From the NCBI GenBank assembly GCA_026545765.1, contig CM048844.1, positions 66,916,035-66,980,034 of the forward strand: a stretch of 64,000 nt of DNA, written 5' to 3'. A program made the position numbers and the translations under genes. The first letter of the stretch is position 1. The number at the start of each line of letters is the position of its first letter. The stretch is from Plantago major. Lineage: Eukaryota; Streptophyta; Magnoliopsida; Lamiales; Plantaginaceae. Under the pieces are notes generated by a model that was not told where the DNA came from, ran no database searches, and saw only the letters and a list, made by a program, of their open reading frames with translations. This document shows positions 57,330-64,000 of the stretch, in pieces.

Positions 57330-58749
57330 TGATGCGTCAAATCAAGTCTTTAATTTGTTTGTAGCCAAAGGCACCAATCAAGATCACTAGAAAACCGTAG
57401 TGAAGTGATGAGTTACCCCGAGTGTCGTTCTCGAAGGACTTGACTAAGCTTTGTTTGCAAATGGAAGTTTACTTAATCGACTGGAAAGCTGGTAAAGCAG
57501 GTAACAGAGAAATAAGTTTGTGCTCCAAAATAGGTGTAACTCAAAGATTGTTATGAAAAACCCAACCAATCAACTCTATCTCAATCCCTCTAGAGATAAT
57601 CACACAAAGAACGCTTCACTTTATCTCTATAAGGAAACACAAGTCGGTGGTAAATAAATAGTTCGTGCTAGCTACTAGCATCTGCAATTAAGAATACGAC
57701 TTTTGAAAGTGAAATCATTTAATGAACGTAGTAGAGTCGTCAATTCTACTAGTCGGCATTTGTAGTCGAAAGTGTTGGTCGTAAATCGTTGTTAACCTTG
57801 AGTGTGCGAATCCCTCTTGTGGATTATGGGTATCAGAAAACGATTGCTAAGACTTTGAACTAATCAAATGATTCGCAAGATTCAACAAACAGTAAAGCTA
57901 TTCAAATTCATCCAGAAGATCCTATACTAGCTGTAATTCCTAAATTCATACCACCGACCCATTAGATGACTAGCTACATGACCCAGTCATGTTCCACACA
58001 TCCAACATGCAGTACGTATACACAAATCCAATGAATAATGAAAATCTACCTATTAAGCATAAGAAGTTCAGCCAATTACCAAATTTTCACGGATTTGATT
58101 CCATGGATGAAAAGCTTCGATTGAATTCGTATAGAAATCATGATTCAAACCCTTCTTTAGTTCTCTAATGTGATTCAATAATCATCCAAAAGGTTTGTTA
58201 CAATTGTTGATGTAAATCTAGGGTTCTTGGAATTTCAAAATGGTTCAAATTACAATCTTCAATGAAGTCTGATGAAAAAGAAACGCAAAATTAGAATATA
58301 AAGAAAACGCCGATCTGAGCGTTAAAAAATAGGACCAGGCAATCGGCCCTACCATTTGGGGCGATCGCCCCGCTTGGAGCGGGCGATCGCCCGCTCCGGC
58401 TTCTAGCGTAACCCCTCTGTGGTTGCGTCTAGAGCTTGGGGCGATTGCCCCGCTTCCTTCGGGTTCGATTTGCAACTTTCTTGTCCATCCTTGATCCGTT
58501 TGGCATCCCTGGCACCTTCGTGGCACCTATTTGGAGTCTTGGAGATTGTGTCCTTGACATAGTGCATAGAAATGCAACACTTTGACCCCTTTTCTTCATG
58601 AAAAGTACCTAAAACCTGGAATCAAGGTGGAAACTCTCAAAACTCAAGAAACAACACAAAATATATACAAAACATAACTAAACATAACTAAACAACTATT
58701 AAAAAGAGGGTAAAAAGGGTTAAATGAGGTGTCAAAATACGCCTCATCA
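57330..58749 (-). mobile_element. Ath-3 3' LTR
   Basis: On the minus strand it starts TGATGAGGCGTATTTTGACAC at 58749 and ends GATTTGACGCATCA at 57330, about 1.42 kb. It contains GGGCGATCGCCC-type palindromes at 58335-58450. The element's body extends right of it and its 5' LTR is outside the window. Confidence 0.88.
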
Positions 58750-59438
58750 AACTTTCCAAACCGAACCTTTGCTCGTCCTCGAGAAAACAAACAACCTAGA
58801 AAAAAAACTAGACTCTAAATAACAAAGATACACAACACAAAGAACAGAGTCAGACATCCAAGTTTTATAATCTACATTTGTAAGAGACAAACTCCAAATA
58901 TGCAAAGGGTTTGAGTTTTTTTCCAAAGTTGGTGGAAAATCGAGCAAAAAATTAACTAGTTCCTTTCCAATGTAAATAAGACTTAAGTCTAACTCGGCAG
59001 TCGTTCACAAGGAATTTTATAAAGCAACTCTCACTCTTCTGGACAAGTTCAGCATGGTTAACACTCAAAAGTAAAGCTGGGAAGGCAGTTTTCACCACAG
59101 GTTGCCAAAAACCTTTTGTGCTTCTCCGACTACTGTTCCCTTTTGTGCTTACAAAATTTCACAAAACCTTGCACACAATTTTTTGGAGTTACTCGAAATT
59201 GTTGTGAATCTGCGGATAAAATCACTGGTGTGTGACCCTCGTTATCAGCAAGGACTTATTCCGCGTGTGGCTCCCGTCCAAAGCTTTCGCTCATGTAGAC
59301 AAGGAATTCTACACGACTCACAACTTGGGGTTTGAGTAACTCGTGTGCTTAATTGTCCTCATTGGGATCTTTTGTCTTCAATTTTGCTGGTGTCCATTTT
59401 ACCGAAGGTCTGCACTTTTGTGCGTGTCGGTTTTGTGT
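58750..59438 (-). mobile_element. Ath-3 internal 3' region, LTR-proximal part
   Basis: Begins with the polypurine region and GAGGACGAGCAAAGG (minus) and ends inside the conserved module (minus ACACGCACAAAAGTGCAGAC). The continuation is at 61719; the plus-strand Ath-5 piece lies between. Confidence 0.8.
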
Positions 59439-61718
59439 GATTTCCTTTGTTGTACAAGTTTTTACGTATTACTTGTGCCTTTTCATACCTATGTGTACTC
59501 AGTCTTGTTAGGGATGACGAATGGAATGCTCTTTTTAAGCTCTTCCCCCTGTTCCAAGGAACAGGTTTGGGGAGAGAACTGTTATCTTGCGACTTTTATG
59601 TGCTGTTTTGCATTATTGTTGAAAAGTTTGTTTACTGCTCCCTAACAGCTTATTGATATTTGAATCTCGGGGTGGATCTATGGTCTTCATTGATCACCAT
59701 TAGTCGTGTTATGCGTGTTTCAAATACTACCTATGTATCGGCGTGGTCCTAAAAAGCTATATGTCTGTGAGGGTTGATGGCACGTACACCAAACTAACAC
59801 GCACAAAAGTGCGAACTTTCGGTAAAATAGACACCTGCAAAAAATTGAGATTAAAAGAGCCCAATGAGGCAAAGCACTGAATATACAGTGAAGAATTTGA
59901 TTGAGATTGGAATCGGTTGACGTGATTGGGGGGAGCAGTTTCAGCTTTTGTTTTCTGAAAAATTGAGTCGCCTGTGAAGTCCCTTTCGATCTAATGAGAC
60001 GAGTGCAAAAGCACAAGATATTCTAGGCACCTTTGTAACGGAAGTCACCTTCCCAGTTTATTTTTGAGCTTATACCCCATTTGGATACTTCTAAGAGAGT
60101 GAGAGATACACTGCATTCATCTGTGAGGGACTAGCGAGCTACACTTAAGTGCTATTTGTCTGGGAAACAATTGTGTTTGATTTTTTGTATACAGTTTTGC
60201 TAAAGTTGGTTTGATGACAAAATTTTTGCATCTCGTGGACTTACTGTTTACAATGGTGGATTCGGTCACTTGGGACCTGGACTCTTTGTCTATTTTCGTG
60301 GTTTGAGTCTAGTTTTTGTCTAGGTTGTTTGTTTGCTTGAGGACGAGCAAAGGTTCGGTTTGGAAAGTTTGATGAGACTATAATTTAGAGTCTTATTGGG
60401 TCCTTTTTAGCTGTCTTTGTTTATGATTTTATAGTGTCTTTGTGCGTTTTTATACTTTGGTGCTTTGTTTGTATTTTGTAGGATTTTTGTGTCCCGAAGG
60501 TGAAAATCGGAGTGAAAACTTTGGTTCTAGATCTTTGAATGTAGAGTAACTGGGCGAAAACGGAAGTGGATTCGGAGTTCGGACGAAGAATTGAGAGCCG
60601 TTTTAGCGAAGCTTGCAAAAGTCAAGTTTTACGGAGCAGTCTAGCTATTTTAGCCATAACTCTCTCATATGATGCCCGATTGACCTGAGATCAGTGTCCA
60701 CGGAAAGATAATTCAAAGGGATACAATTTTCGTTCGGAAGCATCGGAAAATTCTGTTTGTGGAAAAAGTTACGGAGGTTTTAAGCTCGCTGCGGCGAATG
60801 GATATTTTGCGTCGCGGTGAGATTTTACGAGTCAGAAAGAGGAGCTACACGGGGTTTCTCGCCGTGGCGAGATTCGACGAGAAGGCCCAGATTCAGCATA
60901 TTTCTTCCTCTTTAGGTTAGAATAAGGTCTTCCTTTGCCATAACTTTTTATACTCGATTTTGTCATAGAAAAAGCTCCTAAAACTAGGTTTTGACATTGA
61001 TTGATTTGTTTTTGAAGCTTGGTTTACCTCTTGTAAGAACCATCGGGATCGAATTCTTGTTAATTATTGATAACTCTCTATTGTTTATCTTCAATTCGTG
61101 TTTTCTTCTGTTTATCGAATTGTATGATCTTGCATGCGATTATCACCATGTTTATGCTTTGCGTAATCTATACCATGCATTCTTTCATCTTTGCTTCCCT
61201 CATGAGTAGTTAAATCACTCCGAGCATGGTAGTTGCGTGATAGCTTTGCATATTCACTTCTAGGGTTTGAAATCGTTCATATAGGTTAGGCTCGTTCAAT
61301 GATCTTCGTAAAAACCCTTCAATTCAATACTCTCGTTCAAAGATTCTCTAAAATGTTTGTTTAAGGATCGTGGATTGACGACCCACGATTACTCTAGTTC
61401 AAATATCTTCAAACTCGTTTGGTGAAGGTTGAATTGATAGTTTTCTATACACCGACCGTGTGACAGTATGAACGTATCCCTAGAGCGAATTGGCATAGCT
61501 TGATTGTAACTACAAATCAATTACATTGCATTTTTTGTTTTCTAGCTATTAGAAGTACTCGAATTTAAATAAATTAAACTATTTCTTCAAGTAATTATTT
61601 GTTTTCAAATCGTTGTGGTAGCTTAATTGGTTCCTTAGCGAACGACTCTGTGGTTAGCTTTGCTTATTCTACAACAACTGCTTGCTACTTGTTTCTATGT
61701 ATCAATTTGAGCACATCA
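59439..61718 (+). mobile_element. Ath-5: 5'-truncated element (internal 3' part plus 3' LTR) nested in Ath-3
   Basis: Plus-strand internal DNA from 59439 matches Ath-1 from about 28130. It contains the conserved module at 59700-59880 and leads through GAGGACGAGCAAAGG to the LTR at 60370-61718. The LTR starts TGATGAGACTATAATTTAGAG and ends TTTGAGCACATCA. No 5' LTR or gag is present. Flanks TGTGT (59434-59438) and CGTGT (61719-61723) agree at 4 of 5. Confidence 0.78.
59700..59880 (+). other. Conserved Athila 3' module (copy 3)
   Basis: The frame reads CFKYYLCIGVVLKSYMSVRV then DGTYTKLTRTKVRTFGKID to a TGA near 59880. It includes a GCAC-AAAA-GTGC hairpin near 59801. Confidence 0.55.
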
Positions 61719-62947
61719 CGTGTCATCAACCTTCACGGTCATATGGCTGATAAAAGGCCACGCCGGTATATGGTAGTATTTGAACACGCCCAACACGACC
61801 TACGGTGATCACTTAAGACCATGGAAACACACTGAGCCTTATTTTTTAAAAAAAAATTTTGTTGGGAAGAGAAGTCAGAGCTACGCATCTCTCAATCAGT
61901 CATAAAAAATGGAAATCCCCTCCCCAACCCTATTCTTTAGTACGGGTATGGAAGGGTATCAAAAGTTCAAAGCATGCCATTTGTTATTCCCATCTAATCA
62001 GAACACGCATAAGTATAAAATGGCGCAAAAAACTTTAAAATAATTTGCACATCCCACAAGTCACAAAACAATTCTTGCCGCTATAATATTTTTTCATCGG
62101 CTCAAATAAGGCTCCTCACAGGTTTTTTGGACCACAAAGCTAAACATAATTTTTATTTACAAGGGAAACGAACTCGAAAAATTTTAAACTCGACAGCCAT
62201 TACTAATCGTTCTATACTCAAAATTTAAGCATCAAAAGAGTTTGTTACGAACAAAGGACGTTCGACTTGGAAGTTCGACACAAGACCCCCGAAAAAAATT
62301 TAAAAATAGGCCAAAAATAGCCCAAAGACTCACTAAACACAAATAGATAAGGCACACCGGCCGCAAATAGCATGCAACCCTAGGTGGCTCACCGACTAGC
62401 ACTAAAAAGCAGTAAATAAAGCAAGGCACACCGGCCACACATAGACATGCAACCCTATGTGGCTCATTGACCACCACTAAGAAAACGGTAAACAAACAAA
62501 AAACAAGGAAAAATAAGAAAAAACATAGAAATCCCATCACCGACCGCCATTAAAAAAGCGGTAAACAAACAAAAAACAGTGAAATTCCTTCCCCAAACCT
62601 GAACATGAGCTCGTCCCCGAGCATCAAGCACAAGTAAGGAAAGAGGAAACAAGCCCGTTAGTAGTTTAGCTTTGCTTTAGCTAACGGGTATCTCCTCCTT
62701 TTGGTTGTAGTTTATCATTCACTCCTGGCAGTACTTGTACTAACATACTGGACGACATGATGGCTGCATGTAGTTGCTACTACTATTAGCTGAGTAGGAA
62801 GCTCCTTTTTTTTTTTAAAAAAAAAAAAAAACGAACAAGATCCCCATTATTATTTCTAACTACGAAAGCAAACAAAATCTTACCCTCGGGTTGCCTCCCG
62901 GGGAGGGCCTTTTCTTATAGTCGTTGGTCAACTATGGTGCATTGCTA
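61719..62947 (-). mobile_element. Ath-3 internal 3' region, continued
   Basis: Resumes the conserved module on the minus strand (ATGACCGTGAAGGTTGATG) and runs to the mini-Gag stop. The 62330-62560 part has a duplicated block containing GGCACACCGGCC and CATGCAACCCTA. No pol motif is seen. Confidence 0.7.
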
Positions 62948-63910
62948 TTATCCATTCTCAAACGGGAATGGATACCGTGCATCCTTCCCTCCATACTCAG
63001 CATTTTGGGAGCCATCTTTAGCTCCTCTCATCATGTCCTCCAGCAACTCCATGATTCGTTGCAAACTAGATGTATAAGAATTAGTAAAATCGAAAACTAA
63101 AAAATAACTAAAGGAATCAGAGGGAAAGTAAAAATGAGAAATAGGGCCAGAACTCCCTGAACAGTCCCATGTGTGAGCGGGAACCGATATAAATGTATCA
63201 TTGGATAACAAAGGTATGGGTGGCGACTCTAAGTGCACCAACTCTGGCGTATCAAGATCCTCAAGTGCTTGCTCCTCCATCTCTGAACCATTGTAGATAG
63301 ATTGTACGGTATCCTCATTAATCAAGGTGGTGGACGTCTCGTCCTCCATGACCAACTCATAGTCCGAACTTCTTCTCCTCCTCCTCCTCCTCCTCCTTTC
63401 TTCTTTCTTCTCCTCCTCCTCCTCCTTTCTTCTTTCTTCTTCTCCTCCTCCTCCTCCTCCTACTCCTCCTCCTCCTCCTCCTCCTCCTCCTTCTAAAGGC
63501 GTGGTGAATTCCGTATTTGACACAACAATGGAGAGAGATCTCTCCTCCTCCATTATTCTCTCGCGTTCAGCATCCTTCTCAATCTCAACCCTCATCCTAA
63601 TAATCTGAGAGACTAGCTCTTTGATTACATCTTCAGCTTCTTGGGGTTCTATGTCTTCTATGGAACCTCCTGCAGCTCTATCCACCGTCTTTTTACATCC
63701 AAAGCTCAACCCATCATAGAAACACCATATGATCTGTCCTAACACCAAATTGTGGTTCCAACACTCCATTTGCAGCTCTTTAAATCGAAACCATGCTCTA
63801 TCAAGCTTCTCCCCAGATATCTAGCAAAAAGTGATGAGCCTTCTTCTATCACTACAGTTAGCCGCTTTATGGTCATCCAAGCCACATTCCACACAATACA
63901 GGTTATTCAT
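62948..63910 (-). pseudogene. Ath-3 mini-Gag with N-terminal zinc knuckle
   Basis: From the ATG at 63910 one frame runs 321 codons with a single TAG (63823-63821) where CAG is expected. The knuckle CVECGLDDHKAANC is at about residues 6-19. SGEKLDRAWFRFKEL and IIWCFYDGL follow, then VDRAAGGSIEDIEPQEAEDV, an E/R-rich run coded by GAG repeats, and the C-terminus RGAKDGSQNAEYGGKDARY and FPFENG. The architecture is the same as 26871-27712. Gag proteins bind and package element RNA; the missing N-terminal half of the gag domain makes the role uncertain. Confidence 0.82.
63376..63492. repeat. CTC/GAG triplet microsatellite in the Ath-3 mini-Gag
   Basis: CTCCTC repeats broken by TTTCTTCTTTC. On the coding strand they give Glu-, Arg- and Gly-rich runs. 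Absent from the Ath-1 copy, so a recent expansion. Confidence 0.95.
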
Positions 63911-64000
63911 TCTTTCCTGCACACACAAACACAAGATACCAGGAGTAGATCCGCCACAAAGATACAAAAACAAAGAAAGACAGCAAAAATAAAAATTGAA
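63911..64000 (-). other. Ath-3 leader upstream of the mini-Gag
   Basis: On the minus strand a T/G-rich run TTGTGTTTGTGTGTGCAG ends nine bases before the ATG, as in Ath-1 (26850-26864). It may be a splice acceptor. The 5' LTR is beyond the window. Confidence 0.4.

Noticed and set aside
63302-63496. Poly-serine/phenylalanine frame on the plus strand
   Set aside because: It is the antisense shadow of the GAG triplet run in the Ath-3 mini-Gag.

Overview
The window is repeat-rich nuclear DNA from an angiosperm, probably a dicot. It is AT-rich and has no bacterial or organellar gene order. I see no intact host gene. Almost every coding trace belongs to a transposable element: Ty1/copia Sirevirus-type elements, Ty3/gypsy Athila-like non-autonomous elements, CACTA (En/Spm), an L1-type LINE, hAT, PIF/Harbinger and Stowaway elements, a TRIM-like element and a Cassandra-type LTR. 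This is what pericentromeric or intercalary heterochromatin looks like. The species cannot be named from sequence alone.

Layout. 1-667 is the 3' end of a CACTA element (CACTA-1) cut into the gag of a minus-strand Sirevirus (Sire-A, 5' LTR 900-2354). 3512-8473 is a small LTR element whose 3' LTR carries a LINE (4691-8089). 8474-17083 holds small elements: Stowaway, hAT with a nested solo LTR, a segmental duplication with two Harbinger MITEs and their empty sites, a Cassandra solo LTR, and a LINE split by another hAT. 17089-30740 (plus 34349-34371) is Ath-1, an Athila-like element whose 5' LTR contains a CACTA element (CACTA-2, 17947-25904). 30741-47265 is a 15.3-kb Sirevirus (Sire-B) with gag, pol and a very long env-like gene, itself inserted into a small CACTA-like element (CACTA-3). 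48068-54301 is Ath-2, a complete gag-protease element on the minus strand. 55487-64000 is a mosaic of three more Athila-like elements (Ath-3, -4, -5).

Three points matter most. (1) 30741-34373 is inverted. Flipping it restores at once the Ath-1 3' LTR end, its ATGAT target duplication, the CTATC duplication of Sire-B and the reading frame of the env-like gene. (2) The Sire-B env-like gene contains five consecutive short GT-AG introns (74-83 bp), all phase 0, separated by exons of 108-153 bp; removing them gives one continuous reading frame apart from point stops. (3) The Athila-like elements carry no reverse transcriptase or integrase that I can see, yet share a zinc-knuckle-first mini-Gag and a conserved 3' module with a short open frame.

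How the parts could work together: the Athila-like elements would need polymerase and integrase from an autonomous relative elsewhere. Sire-B encodes its own pol, but it is broken by stops, a gag deletion and an inverted, displaced RT block. CACTA-2 carries both TNP2- and TNP1-like genes, both decayed.
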